From NCBI RefSeq assembly GCF_001422545.1, contig NZ_LMLE01000007.1, forward strand, positions 124,001 to 188,000: a stretch of 64,000 bases of DNA, in the 5' to 3' direction. This document shows positions 17,682-27,035 of the stretch, piece after piece. The translations under genes were made by a program, and so were the position numbers. The first letter of the stretch is position 1; the number at the start of each line of letters is the position of its first letter. This DNA comes from Pedobacter sp. Leaf41 (GTDB lineage: Bacteria > Bacteroidota > Bacteroidia > Sphingobacteriales > Sphingobacteriaceae). A model generated the notes under the pieces. That model was not told where the DNA came from, searched no databases, and was given only the letters and a program-made list of their open reading frames with translations.

Positions 17682-17978
17682 TTAATGTGCGTCGTAAATG
17701 ATCACTTTATCGAAGAAGATTTTGAACTCATCTAGAAATGCTTTATGCAACGGGTGAACCTGGTAAACATCATGTGCAGCTAAATTTTCGAAAAACAAAA
17801 TCAAACTGAATGTATAAGTAGTATCTACAACAGCCCTTTCGATAGGTGCAGGCGTACCTACGTGGAAGTTTTTAATCACTTCAATATTCTCTAATGTTTG
17901 TAAACTTTTACGGAATGCAGCTTTCTGTTCTTCGGTGGTATCGGCTTTAAGCCAAAATAAAACGTGGTGGGATATCAT
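17682..17978 (-). CDS. Dabb-family stress-responsive alpha/beta-barrel protein
   Basis: This 98-residue protein contains the Dabb signature: N-terminal ISHHVLFWLKADTTEEQKAAF with its conserved HxVLFxLK strand, then a helix, VDTTYTFSLILFFENLAAHDVYQVHPLHKAFLDE-type second half with YQVHPLH, and a C-terminal strand. Such proteins form ferredoxin-like dimers and are often stress-induced. The substrate is unknown. It lies 51 bases downstream of ligD's end on the same strand orientation but separately from it. Confidence 0.88.
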   Translation of the reverse strand: MISHHVLFWLKADTTEEQKAAFRKSLQTLENIEVIKNFHVGTPAPIERAVVDTTYTFSLILFFENLAAHDVYQVHPLHKAFLDEFKIFFDKVIIYDAH

Positions 17979-18029
17979 TATTTTCTATTTTTTTCCCAAA
18001 TATAATAAATTGCAGAATGATCATCATAC

Positions 18030-20729
18030 TTAGCCAAAAACACTTTTAGCCTTGCTAATGGCTTTCTTTAAATCAATTCCTTTTCCTAAAACGCCTTTAA
18101 AAAGATCGCCTTCTACTTTTAACCGATCTATTGCATTAAAAATATTGAAATCTTGCATCTTCAATCCTGGCTTAACCTCATCCCAATGCAACGGCATAGA
18201 AACGGTTGCCCCAACTTTTGGTCGGAGGGAATATGGCCCCGCAATGGTAGCTCCTGGCCTGTTTTGCAAAAAGTCTAAGTACATTTTACCTTTTCTGGCC
18301 GAGATCATGCGTTCTAAAGAAGTATATTCCGGTATTTGATCATGCACCAGGTTAACAATAATTTTGGCAAACATCTGGCTTTGATCGTAACTGTACTTTG
18401 CGTTTAGCGGAATGTAAATATGCATGCCCGTTGACCCTGAGGTTTTGCAAAAACTCGGTACGTCTATCGCATCCAATACCTTTTTTGTTTCTAATGCAGC
18501 TTCTACCACCTGATCAAAAGAATGCTTATCCGGATCAAGATCAATTACGCAATAATCTGGATTTTCGGGGCTTTGAACGCGGCTAAACCATGGATTCATT
18601 TCTATGCAACCTAAACTGGCCATCCAAAGCAAGGAAGCTTCATCAGTGCCCACCAGATATTCTTTCTTCTCTCCTTCGCCATTTTCATAAGGAAAAGTTT
18701 TTGCCCAATCTGGCGCTTTTCCCTTAACATCTTTTTGGTAGAAACTTTTGCCATGAATACCCCCTGGGAAACGATTTAGCGACTGTGGCCGATCTTTCAA
18801 GTAAGGAAGAATGTATTCGGCGACCTGGTAATAATAATTAAACATGTCCCTTTTCGTTACCTTATCTTCGGGCCAGTAAATTTTACTTAAGTTGGTAAAT
18901 TTTAGCTCGTGCCCTTTAATCTTCCGCACTTGTGTTTCATCTTTCGGATTAAGCAGCGTTTTTTTATCTTTTCCTTTTGGTGGATTGATGGCTTCCGAAT
19001 GTGTTTCTTTTTGATCTAATGCTTGATCTATGATCTCTTCAGTAGGAACTTCTGTTTCCCTAACCACATCCGCCGCTTTTTTATCCTCACGCATGCCTTG
19101 AAAAGACGGGTGACGAAAAACACCATCATCCGTAATTTCAGTAAATGCCACTTCGCAAACAAGTTCTGGTTTTAGCCAGGTAGCTTTTGCTTTTGGAGGA
19201 TTTGGGCGAAACCTAGATGGTTTGTTTACATCAGGCAATTCATCAAAAGGGCTTTTACCAATAATAAGTTTGTCGAACTGCTTCACTAACTCTTTTTGCA
19301 GTTTATCCGAAAAACCTGTCCCAACTTTACCTACATATTGAAGCTTTCTATTTTCATAAACACCGAGGAGCAAAGAGCTAAAGGATTTAGAGGTATCTTC
19401 ATTTTTGGTGTAGCCTGCAATAATTACTTCCTGGCGTTTATGCACTTTGATTTTCAACCAATCTTTTGATCGGCGATCGGCCACATAAGTACTTTTAATT
19501 TTCTTTGCAATGATACCTTCCAAACCCATTTTCTCGGCAGCAGCGAAAAAATCTGTTCCGCTGGCCTTAAAAACCTTACCAAGGCGAACCCGATCATCGT
19601 CAATTGGCAAAACCTCGTTTAAAATAGCCTGCCGTTGATAAAGTGGTAACTCCATTAAATTTTTACCCTCACACCAAAGCAAGTCGAATACGTAAAATAC
19701 AAGCTCCCCGTCAGCCTCGCTTCTCCAGTTTTGTAAAGATCCGAAGTTCGAAATCCCTTTTTCATTCAATACTAAAATTTCGCCATCCAAAACAGCATTG
19801 ATGCTCCATTCTTGAAGCAGGTCGTATATTGGGTAAAATTTTTCGTTGAACGATTTGTTATTTCGGGAAACAAGATTCACCTGCTTCTTGTTGATAAACG
19901 CCAAAGCACGATAACCATCCCATTTTACTTCGTATTGCCAGTCCTCATCATCAAAAGGTTCATCAACCAGTGTGGCCAGCATGGGCTTTATATTTTTGGG
20001 GATTGCTGTTTTTGGTGCCTTTTTTAAGATTTCCTTCGGATCTAGCGCTACAGTTTCACCGACTTCTTTAGTCTCCTTTTTTTTAGATTTTACAGGTTTT
20101 TTTTTCTCAGGCTTTAGTGTCTGTTCCTTGCCATCTTTCCAAACCTTTTCAGAAGATTTTTCCATTCCTTCAATGGTTTTACCAGATAAAACCGATTTGT
20201 CTTGTTTTGTAATGTCTTTCGTTGAAGCAAAATCGTCTTTATGTTTAATCAATAACCAACCGTTTTCGCCCATTCCATGGGTTTTAACTAAGGCAAATTC
20301 ACCCTTCAACTTTTCGCCGTTCAATTTTATTTTAACCGAACCAGCCTCCAATTGCTTGAGTAAATGTTTCTCCTGTGCTTTTTTGCTCTTGATCTCTTCA
20401 ATAGGCTCATAAGTACCTTCATCCCAAACAATTACTGTTCCGCCCCCGTATTCTCCCTGTGGAATAATACCCTCGAAATTTCTATAATCAAAGGGATGAT
20501 CTTCAACCATCATCGCCAATCGTTTATTTTTTGGATCTGTTGAAGGACCTTTTGGGACTGCCCAACTTTTTAATACACCATCCATTTCCAACCTAAAATC
20601 ATAGTGTAAACGAGATGCATCGTGTTTTTGAATCACAAACATCAATTTGGTTCTACTCTTACTCCTACCCGATTTCGGTTCGGTTGTTTTTGAGAAATCT
20701 CGTTTAGCTACATACTTTTCCAGGCTCAT
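18030..20729 (-). CDS. ligD: DNA ligase D (phosphoesterase-ligase-polymerase)
   Basis: This 899-residue multifunctional ligase has the domain order PE-LIG-POL. The 3'-phosphoesterase (about 30-160) has KHDASRLHYDFRLEMDG and IPQGEYGGGTVIVWDEGTYEP. The ATP-dependent ligase (about 245-560) has motif I in YEVKWDGYRAL with the adenylated Lys. The polymerase/primase (about 625-890) has the acidic DLDPDKH. A Lys-rich linker joins PE and LIG. LigD repairs double-strand breaks by non-homologous end joining with Ku, but no Ku gene is in this window. A DUF3606 gene lies 10 bases upstream on the same strand and is probably co-transcribed. Confidence 0.96.
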   Translation of the reverse strand: MSLEKYVAKRDFSKTTEPKSGRSKSRTKLMFVIQKHDASRLHYDFRLEMDGVLKSWAVPKGPSTDPKNKRLAMMVEDHPFDYRNFEGIIPQGEYGGGTVIVWDEGTYEPIEEIKSKKAQEKHLLKQLEAGSVKIKLNGEKLKGEFALVKTHGMGENGWLLIKHKDDFASTKDITKQDKSVLSGKTIEGMEKSSEKVWKDGKEQTLKPEKKKPVKSKKKETKEVGETVALDPKEILKKAPKTAIPKNIKPMLATLVDEPFDDEDWQYEVKWDGYRALAFINKKQVNLVSRNNKSFNEKFYPIYDLLQEWSINAVLDGEILVLNEKGISNFGSLQNWRSEADGELVFYVFDLLWCEGKNLMELPLYQRQAILNEVLPIDDDRVRLGKVFKASGTDFFAAAEKMGLEGIIAKKIKSTYVADRRSKDWLKIKVHKRQEVIIAGYTKNEDTSKSFSSLLLGVYENRKLQYVGKVGTGFSDKLQKELVKQFDKLIIGKSPFDELPDVNKPSRFRPNPPKAKATWLKPELVCEVAFTEITDDGVFRHPSFQGMREDKKAADVVRETEVPTEEIIDQALDQKETHSEAINPPKGKDKKTLLNPKDETQVRKIKGHELKFTNLSKIYWPEDKVTKRDMFNYYYQVAEYILPYLKDRPQSLNRFPGGIHGKSFYQKDVKGKAPDWAKTFPYENGEGEKKEYLVGTDEASLLWMASLGCIEMNPWFSRVQSPENPDYCVIDLDPDKHSFDQVVEAALETKKVLDAIDVPSFCKTSGSTGMHIYIPLNAKYSYDQSQMFAKIIVNLVHDQIPEYTSLERMISARKGKMYLDFLQNRPGATIAGPYSLRPKVGATVSMPLHWDEVKPGLKMQDFNIFNAIDRLKVEGDLFKGVLGKGIDLKKAISKAKSVFG

Positions 20730-20739
20730 AATTATTATT

Positions 20740-20913
20740 TTACTTTTTCAAAAAATTTTCAACGGCAGTAACTGATGTGCCGACCGTTTCCACTGCAGCC
20801 TTAAGCTTATCTTTGCTCACTGCAAATTTGTTAGACCAATAATCTAGCTCATAACCTTCGTTGATGTTGATTCTGCTGCGATCAGCACCACCTGTCTTAG
20901 TTTTATCATCCAT
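20740..20913 (-). CDS. DUF3606-family small protein
   Basis: A 57-residue frame from ATG 20911-20913 to the stop at 20740-20742. The family pattern is clear: MDDKTKTGGADRSRINI, then YELDYWSNKFAVSKDKLKAA, then a short helix ending VENFLKK. DUF3606 proteins are small, soluble and of unknown function. The stop is 10 bases from the ligD start, so it is probably the first gene of a ligD transcript. A relative lies just across the gap at 21116. Confidence 0.85.
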   Translation of the reverse strand: MDDKTKTGGADRSRININEGYELDYWSNKFAVSKDKLKAAVETVGTSVTAVENFLKK

Positions 20914-21115
20914 AATAATTTTGATTAGATAACAGTTAAACAGTGCTTTAAACCAAAAAGTTTTAAACGCATATAGCCGCTTTCTATCTCAATTAAACAT
21001 TTATATCATCTAAAAAACATAAATAATCACTTCTCAAATAAAAAACTCATTTCTCAAAACTAAAGCGACAGAGATAGTGTTTTCACTGTATTATCACTAA
21101 CCAATTTATAGACCT

Positions 21116-21337
21116 ATGATACACCAAAACATTTCGACAACAGCGAGGAAAGAAGTGGTTGAAATTGCCGATGAGCAAGATCGTAACTACTGGGCAACAA
21201 GACTAGGCGTAAGCAGCGAGAAATTAAAGTCTGCCGTTAAAGCGGTACAAAGCATGGAATTTTCTAAATTAAAGGATTATTTAAGCTTAGAAAAAATTAA
21301 ATCTGCAAGCACTTATCAACGTTTCGTTAACCATTAA
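21116..21337 (+). CDS. DUF3606-like small protein
   Basis: This 73-residue protein contains VEIADEQDRNYWATRLGVSS followed by EKLKSAVKAV, which aligns by eye with the DUF3606 core of the gene at 20740-20913 (YW..xxVSxxKLKxAVxxV). The N- and C-terminal ends differ. It is divergent from that gene, with about 200 bases between them. Function unknown. Confidence 0.7.
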   Translation: MIHQNISTTARKEVVEIADEQDRNYWATRLGVSSEKLKSAVKAVQSMEFSKLKDYLSLEKIKSASTYQRFVNH

Positions 21338-21346
21338 AATTTTGAA

Positions 21347-21547
21347 ATGGATAACAAATTTGAAACTAGAAAACATCAGGTTGAACCTGATGCCCTAATA
21401 ACAGATTGTGCTCATTTGATTGATTTACCCCCTCAAGCCAGCGTTTTCTCTAAGAAAATTAATGATAATGCTGTTCGGAACCCAAAAGCAACAATTAAAA
21501 TATTGACTGTTTTTAATCCTAAAAACGGTTTATCAAATTTACTTTAA
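21347..21547 (+). CDS. Small hypothetical protein
   Basis: This 66-residue frame starts 9 bases after the DUF3606-like gene on the same strand and ends just before a strong terminator, which supports real expression as a second gene of that unit. It is hydrophilic with no signal peptide or membrane segment. I do not recognise a family. Confidence 0.55.
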   Translation: MDNKFETRKHQVEPDALITDCAHLIDLPPQASVFSKKINDNAVRNPKATIKILTVFNPKNGLSNLL

Positions 21548-21552
21548 CTGCT

Positions 21553-21576
21553 AAGCAGGTTCCTTAAAACCTGCTT
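21553..21576. terminator. Bidirectional terminator between the small-gene pair and glgX
   Basis: AAGCAGGTT and AACCTGCTT form a perfect 9-base stem with a 6-base loop, followed by a T-rich run. Confidence 0.75.
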
Positions 21577-21582
21577 TCTTTT

Positions 21583-23709
21583 TTATGCTGATTTGAGAAC
21601 GGTTACGGATCTTCCGGCAACTTCTAACCCTTCAGATGCAGTAAGTAAACCGAAGCCATCTTTAGCAATTTCGCCAGTCGCAGTATCTAAAACTTTCTTC
21701 CAGCTTTTCCCATATTCTTCCTTTGGAAGTTTATAATCTAAAGCTTCGTAATGTGCGTTGAAAATGATAAAAAAGTGGTTATCAAGAATATCTTCGCCCA
21801 TCGGGCCTTTGCTTTGTATTCCTTCACCGTGAAAGTAAATTCCAATAGAACGGGCGAAATCTTTTTCCCAGTTATGTCCTTTCATCGGATTTCCATCAGG
21901 TGTAAACCAGGCAATATCGTTTATGCCATCCTCCCCTACTTCTTTACCAATAAACCACTTTCTCCTTCTTAAGCTTGGGTGATTTTGCCTCAACTGAATC
22001 AACTCTTGTGTAAAATTTAATAATGATTGATCGGCATTTGCCCAATCTAACCATGAAAGCTCATTATCCTGACAGTAGGTATTGTTATTTCCTTGTTGGG
22101 TTTTCCCCATTTCATCGCCAGAAACAAGCATAGGAATCCCCTGTGATAAAAATAGTGTAGCTAAAAAATTACGCTTTTGCTGCAGTCGCAGGTTGATAAT
22201 TTCTTCGTTATCGGTTTCTCCTTCTACCCCACAATTCCACGATTTGTTATGGTCTTCTCCATCATTGTTATCATCTAAATTGGCTTCATTGTGTTTATGA
22301 TTATAGGAAACCAAATCATGAAGCGTAAAACCATCATGCGCCGTAATAAAATTAATACTCGCAGTTGGGCGGCGATAATCTTCTTTGTATAAATCCGGAC
22401 TTCCGAGAAAACGTTGTGCAAATTCGCCAAGCATATTCGGATTGCCACGCCAATAATCACGCATTACATCCCGATACATGCCATTCCATTCTGCCCATCC
22501 GGGAGGAAACTTTCCAACCTGGTAACCTCCTTCGCCCACATCCCAGGGTTCGGCAATCAACTTCGCTTGCGAAATTACCGGATCTTGGTGGATGATATCA
22601 AAAAATGCACTTAACCGGTTAACTTCATGTAATTCTCTGGCTAAAGTGGAGGCCAGATCAAATCGAAAACCATCGATATGCATCTCCAAAATCCAATACC
22701 TCAAACTATCCATAATAAATCGGAGCACGTTCGGTAACATCGAATTTAGCGTATTTCCAGTGCCGGTATAGTCTGTATAATACCTTTTATCGTTTTCCAA
22801 TCTATAATAGCAGTGGTTATCGATCCCTTTAAATGATAAGGTTGGGCCAAGGTGATTTCCTTCTCCTGTATGATTATATACAACGTCTAGAATCACTTCG
22901 ATGCCTGCTTTGTGTAAGGCCTTTACCATATCTTTAAACTCGCGAACCTGATCGCCACGAATATCTGAAGAGGCATATCGAGAATCGGGGGCAAAAAAAC
23001 CGATGCTATTGTAGCCCCAATAATTTGTTAATCCCTTTTCTTCGAGATGATGATCAGAAATAAATTGATGTACAGGCATGAGTTCGACCGCCGTTACACC
23101 TAGTTTTTTTAAGTAACTGATTGATACCGGATGAGCAAGCCCTGCGTAAGTTCCCCTCAAATTTTCGGGGATATCAGGGTGGGTTTTTGTAAAACCCTTA
23201 ACATGCATTTCATAGATAACCGTTTGATTATAATTAATTTTTGGATGCTTATCATCTTCCCAATCATAGCTTGAATCAATTACAACTGATTTTGGTATGT
23301 ATGCTGCACTGTCCGCTTCGCTGAAGCTCAGATCCATTTCTTCTGATCCCAACTGATATCCAAAAAGGGCTTCGTTCCATTTTATATTGCCGGCAATGGC
23401 CTTAGCATAAGGATCTAGAAGCACTTTGTTGCCGTTAAAACGATGGCCTTGCGATGGGCGGTAAGGTCCGAATACCCGATAACCATATAACTGCCCTGGC
23501 TTTACATCAGGAATATAGCAATGCCAGATTTGGTGCGACCTTTCCTGAATATTAATCCTAACCGTTTCTTCTTCAGCATGTTCATGATCGAAGAAACACA
23601 ACTCTACAGCGGTAGCGCTTTCGGCATAAAGCGCAAAATTTACCCCGTTTCCATCCCATGTTGCGCCCAAAGGATAAGCTTCCCCCGGAAATTGTAAATA
23701 TTCAGCCAT
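21583..23709 (-). CDS. glgX: Glycogen debranching enzyme GlgX (GH13, isoamylase type)
   Basis: This 708-residue protein has an N-terminal CBM48 domain (about 8-110; GATWDGNGVNFALYAESA) and a GH13 barrel with all the conserved regions: DVVYNHTGEG (about 280-289), GFRFDLASTL with the nucleophile Asp, LIAEPWD with the acid/base Glu, and FITAHDGFTLHDL with the stabilising Asp. It hydrolyses alpha-1,6 branches of limit-dextrin-like glycogen. No glycogen synthase or branching enzyme gene is adjacent. Confidence 0.95.
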   Translation of the reverse strand: MAEYLQFPGEAYPLGATWDGNGVNFALYAESATAVELCFFDHEHAEEETVRINIQERSHQIWHCYIPDVKPGQLYGYRVFGPYRPSQGHRFNGNKVLLDPYAKAIAGNIKWNEALFGYQLGSEEMDLSFSEADSAAYIPKSVVIDSSYDWEDDKHPKINYNQTVIYEMHVKGFTKTHPDIPENLRGTYAGLAHPVSISYLKKLGVTAVELMPVHQFISDHHLEEKGLTNYWGYNSIGFFAPDSRYASSDIRGDQVREFKDMVKALHKAGIEVILDVVYNHTGEGNHLGPTLSFKGIDNHCYYRLENDKRYYTDYTGTGNTLNSMLPNVLRFIMDSLRYWILEMHIDGFRFDLASTLARELHEVNRLSAFFDIIHQDPVISQAKLIAEPWDVGEGGYQVGKFPPGWAEWNGMYRDVMRDYWRGNPNMLGEFAQRFLGSPDLYKEDYRRPTASINFITAHDGFTLHDLVSYNHKHNEANLDDNNDGEDHNKSWNCGVEGETDNEEIINLRLQQKRNFLATLFLSQGIPMLVSGDEMGKTQQGNNNTYCQDNELSWLDWANADQSLLNFTQELIQLRQNHPSLRRRKWFIGKEVGEDGINDIAWFTPDGNPMKGHNWEKDFARSIGIYFHGEGIQSKGPMGEDILDNHFFIIFNAHYEALDYKLPKEEYGKSWKKVLDTATGEIAKDGFGLLTASEGLEVAGRSVTVLKSA

Positions 23710-23826
23710 ACTATAAATCTGATCGTGCGTAAATCAAAACTCGTCTTTGATTTAACAATCCGTTTGACTTATGAAATGTTTTGAAAATTTATCATCGACA
23801 AAAAAGCTAACTAAATTGCGAATACC

Positions 23827-24963
23827 CTACTTAACAAAGTTTTGATAAAGGCTATTGATGGCATCGCGACTGAAATCAGGAAAATCATCTGTGTAGGTAG
23901 GATTTATTCCATTGGTAATAATGACGAAACCAAACTTTACTTTTGGATTGAAAAACATCGTACTATAAAGCCCGTAAGCCGATCCGGTATGACCCTTTAA
24001 CTTCACATTTGGAATAAAATTATCAGCACTTCTGATTGCTAATCCGTAACCTTCATCAGGCGTAATAGCAGTTTGCATCAATTTCGAGTGCTTTTTTGAG
24101 ATAAGCCTTACTCCATTTGATTGACCATAATTCATATGCATCATCATGTATTTTGCCAAATCTGTTGCCGATATTTTCATTCCGCCTGTTGGAGAGAATA
24201 TGGGTGTAGAATAGCCCATAATGTAATTTTTAATTTCAGTTCTGCGTGGCGCATATGCTGCTGTTGCGTTGGTAAATTCGCTCGTCTTCGAGTTGTATTC
24301 GTAAAGCTTAACAAATCGGGTGCTATCTAATGAATCTACACAGTAACCGCCATAAAGTCCCAAGGGCTTTAAAACATGATTTTTAACGTAATTATCGAAT
24401 CGCTCACCAGATTTCTTCTCTATAATCGCTCCAATGATATTGAAATTCAAATTACAGTAATCGAACTTGCTTCCTGGAGCATAATCGTTGTAACATTTGG
24501 CCCAATTTGGATTTTTATCTGGATTAATCAAATCGAGGTTTAAGTATCCCTGGGAATCATTCAAACTCGAAGTGTGCGAAAGTGCCATTTTCAAGGTTAT
24601 TTTTTGATCTGGATATTTCGGGTTTCTGATCTTAAAACCTACTAAATCCCCAAAATCGTCATCTAGCGACAGTTTACCCGCCTCTACCAACTGCATAATA
24701 GACGTTGCCGAAAAGGATTTTGAAATGGAAGCAATACGGAAAATATCGCGATCGGTGAGCTCCGTTTTTTTGTCTAAATCTTTTAGTCCAAAAGAGTGTG
24801 TATAAATTATTTTCCCGTTTTTTACTACCGCCACTGAAGCACCTACCGCTTTAAATTTTTGCATTACAGCCTTAAAATCAGCTTCTGCCTTTTCATTTTG
24901 AGCATAAATAGTCGTGCTGATCAATAACAACACGAACATCATCTTTAAAGAAATTTTAATCAT
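23827..24963 (-). CDS. Serine hydrolase, beta-lactamase/AmpC-like family
   Basis: This 378-residue exported protein has a signal peptide (VLLLISTTIYAQ). It carries the penicillin-recognising serine-enzyme motifs: SISKSFSA (SxxK, about 80-87), FDYCNLNFN (YxN) and LKGHTGSAYGLYS (HTG in place of KTG). This combination is typical of class C-like esterases, D-aminopeptidases and the many Bacteroidota Pbp4*-type hydrolases. True beta-lactamase activity is not implied. It acts in the periplasm. Confidence 0.9.
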   Translation of the reverse strand: MIKISLKMMFVLLLISTTIYAQNEKAEADFKAVMQKFKAVGASVAVVKNGKIIYTHSFGLKDLDKKTELTDRDIFRIASISKSFSATSIMQLVEAGKLSLDDDFGDLVGFKIRNPKYPDQKITLKMALSHTSSLNDSQGYLNLDLINPDKNPNWAKCYNDYAPGSKFDYCNLNFNIIGAIIEKKSGERFDNYVKNHVLKPLGLYGGYCVDSLDSTRFVKLYEYNSKTSEFTNATAAYAPRRTEIKNYIMGYSTPIFSPTGGMKISATDLAKYMMMHMNYGQSNGVRLISKKHSKLMQTAITPDEGYGLAIRSADNFIPNVKLKGHTGSAYGLYSTMFFNPKVKFGFVIITNGINPTYTDDFPDFSRDAINSLYQNFVK

Positions 24964-24993
24964 AAGTTGGAAATTATAATAGCGTAGAAATAT

Positions 24994-25440
24994 TTATTTA
25001 GCGTCGTTTACCTCCAGCCAATGACCATCAGGATCTTTGAAATAAATCTGTTTTACTCCATCAAGCCTTAAGTTGATTGCACCCACTTTACCCGCCCAAT
25101 CTTCAAACGGAATCTTTTTATTATTCAAGGCGGCAATAAATTCTTCGATTGATGTAACGCTGAAACACAAATGATCATTTCTATCAAAGATTTGATTGGC
25201 CTTTTGCCCCTCAATTAAATGAAGCGCACCAGCATTTCCCAATGAGAACCAAGTGTGCTTGCCATCTTTAAATGGTTCAGGAATTACTTTTAGACTAAAA
25301 ACGGTTTGATAGAAGCTTGTCGATTTCGTTAAATCGTTCACATAAACAGCGATGTGATTAATTACAGCTGGTTTCTGAGCCATGGTTTTTGATACAATAA
25401 TTGCTAAAAATAAGAATGTACTTGAAGCTATTCTTTTCAT
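24994..25440 (-). CDS. Exported VOC-family (glyoxalase-like) protein
   Basis: This 148-residue protein has a signal peptide (LFLAIIVSKTMAQ) and two beta-alpha-beta-beta-beta modules: INHIAVYVNDLTKSTSFYQTVF and, at the end, KQIYFKDPDGHWLEVND. The His and Glu positions fit VOC metal sites. Substrate unknown. It lies 30 bases upstream of the serine hydrolase on the same strand and may be co-transcribed with it. Confidence 0.88.
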   Translation of the reverse strand: MKRIASSTFLFLAIIVSKTMAQKPAVINHIAVYVNDLTKSTSFYQTVFSLKVIPEPFKDGKHTWFSLGNAGALHLIEGQKANQIFDRNDHLCFSVTSIEEFIAALNNKKIPFEDWAGKVGAINLRLDGVKQIYFKDPDGHWLEVNDAK

Positions 25441-25487
25441 ACCTAAAGATCAAAATATTAGTTTAACAAGTGCAAAGATTTAACTTT

Positions 25488-26294
25488 TTATTGTGCAACA
25501 ATATCATTGAAAGACTTGCCGGATGCTGTTTCTAATTTAACATCCTTTCCGAATTCACTGTATTTATCGATAAATGCTGTTTTACTAATCAGCTGTAAAT
25601 AGTTATAATCGATAGAGATTTGATGGCGCTTCCTTAGTCGATATAAAAAATGGCCACCAAAATCGATGAAAATTGGACACGAAGCATTTAGCCATGCTTT
25701 ATGCGCATTGCGCCAGCTAAAAGAATAAAAATCAGCTGAGACTGGGATTGATTTTAATTCCTTATGGTAAAAATTTAGCACTTCCGGTTGAGGATTTTTA
25801 GCTAAAGCATCGATTTTACGGATGACCGATAAATGCTCAGAAGCGCAAAATTCAAATGAATCTAATAATGGGCTGAGCGGATTTGGAATGGATTTTAAGA
25901 TTTTGAAACCTTTAAACTTCAAACCATTTACCACCCAGATTAACTTGGGATAAAACCGTTCTCTTGATTGAAGCTCTTCGGTGGTTATGGGCGAATTTTG
26001 AAGTTCGATGGTTAGACCTGATGCCGTATGGATATCTGCACGATGAAATTCTTTCAAAGACTCATCATAAAAGCTGACTTCACGAAATTCGGGTGCAAAA
26101 ACTTCTTTCCATTGGCGATGCCACAAAGTTTCGCTTTCCCACCAGGAATCGCAATGGCTAAGAGAAACATGTGCCCAATGATGAATTTTTATGGAACCAC
26201 ATTTTGCAATTACTTTCTTCCCACAACCTAAACAAACAGCACTTTTACCTTTTAAAGCTTCAACCCGATTTCCTTTTAACAACGCAAACTGCAT
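25488..26294 (-). CDS. CoiA-like competence/nuclease-family protein
   Basis: This 268-residue protein begins with a treble-clef-like zinc finger (CLGCGKKVIAK, then IKIHHWAHVS, about 20-45). A restriction-endonuclease-like core follows, with RADIHTASGLTIELQNSPI (about 85-103; Asp, Glu, Gln in the D...ExQ pattern). CoiA proteins take part in recombination during natural transformation in Firmicutes. In Bacteroidota the role is unknown. The C-terminal half lacks recognised motifs. The next gene, 11 bases away, is probably in the same unit. Confidence 0.8.
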   Translation of the reverse strand: MQFALLKGNRVEALKGKSAVCLGCGKKVIAKCGSIKIHHWAHVSLSHCDSWWESETLWHRQWKEVFAPEFREVSFYDESLKEFHRADIHTASGLTIELQNSPITTEELQSRERFYPKLIWVVNGLKFKGFKILKSIPNPLSPLLDSFEFCASEHLSVIRKIDALAKNPQPEVLNFYHKELKSIPVSADFYSFSWRNAHKAWLNASCPIFIDFGGHFLYRLRKRHQISIDYNYLQLISKTAFIDKYSEFGKDVKLETASGKSFNDIVAQ

Positions 26295-26305
26295 GACTGA
26301 CGTTA

Positions 26306-26620
26306 CTATTCGTTGCCTTTAAAAATATTCATTACGGCAGTTTTCCATTGAATGTATCCTAAATCGCCACAAACTTTTGCTACAAATCCTTCCACTTCAT
26401 CGGGTACATCATTTACTATGCGCCAACGGATTTTATACTTTGCGTTATAGCTAATATAAACGACCACATCATCAGTACGTTGTCCCACAGATTGTAAAGC
26501 CTGCAAATGAATATCTCTTAAGTCGTCGGCTGCGTTTTTCAATCGCTCATTCATGATTTTCCCTAAAGAAAGATCTGGTTTAAAATCTGTTTCTAATATT
26601 GCTAAAACTGTAACAGTCAT
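26306..26620 (-). CDS. Hypothetical cytoplasmic protein
   Basis: This 104-residue protein is probably the first gene of a unit with the CoiA-like gene. It has mixed alpha/beta character, with LKNAADDLRDIHLQALQSVG (helix) and DDVVVYISYNAKYKIRWRIV (strands). No signal peptide, membrane segment or known motif is visible. Function unknown. Confidence 0.6.
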   Translation of the reverse strand: MTVTVLAILETDFKPDLSLGKIMNERLKNAADDLRDIHLQALQSVGQRTDDVVVYISYNAKYKIRWRIVNDVPDEVEGFVAKVCGDLGYIQWKTAVMNIFKGNE

Positions 26621-27035
26621 ATCACTCCTCTTCGTTTGAAAGCCTTATAAACAGCTTTCTTCCTTAATTGTTTAATGAATCGCCAGCAGCGAATTAAACA
26701 AATTTATACTAAAATAATTAGCAAACAAAAATATAAACAGTTATTTTTATCGCTTAAACATCAATCAATTTAAACCAATTGATTTACAGAAGAATAAAAA
26801 TTAATAATGGAAGAAAAATTAATCAAACAAAAGGCGATTAACTTTTAAATTGTTCTCCTTGGAGGTTAGGCTAATCATCATATTGGTCTAAATTGTATTT
26901 GAAATCATGAAAATATCAAGCCATGATTAAACTACAAATGTGAATAAATCGGCTTGTAATCAGGCAAAGCATTAGTGACATTCTGTGCATCTTTGCATAA
27001 ATATTTTGATAATTTAAGAAGGATCCCTGAATAAG
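26621..27035. other. 415-base non-coding gap between divergent genes
   Basis: AT-rich and without a supportable gene. It should hold the promoters of the two divergent units. CATCTTTG at 26988-26995 resembles a -7 box (CA for TA) about 40 bases upstream of the helicase gene, without a well-spaced -33 box. Confidence 0.5.

Noticed and set aside
18030..20913. Horizontal transfer of the ligD region
   Set aside because: I see no tRNA, integrase or flanking repeats, and base composition looks like that of the neighbouring genes by eye.
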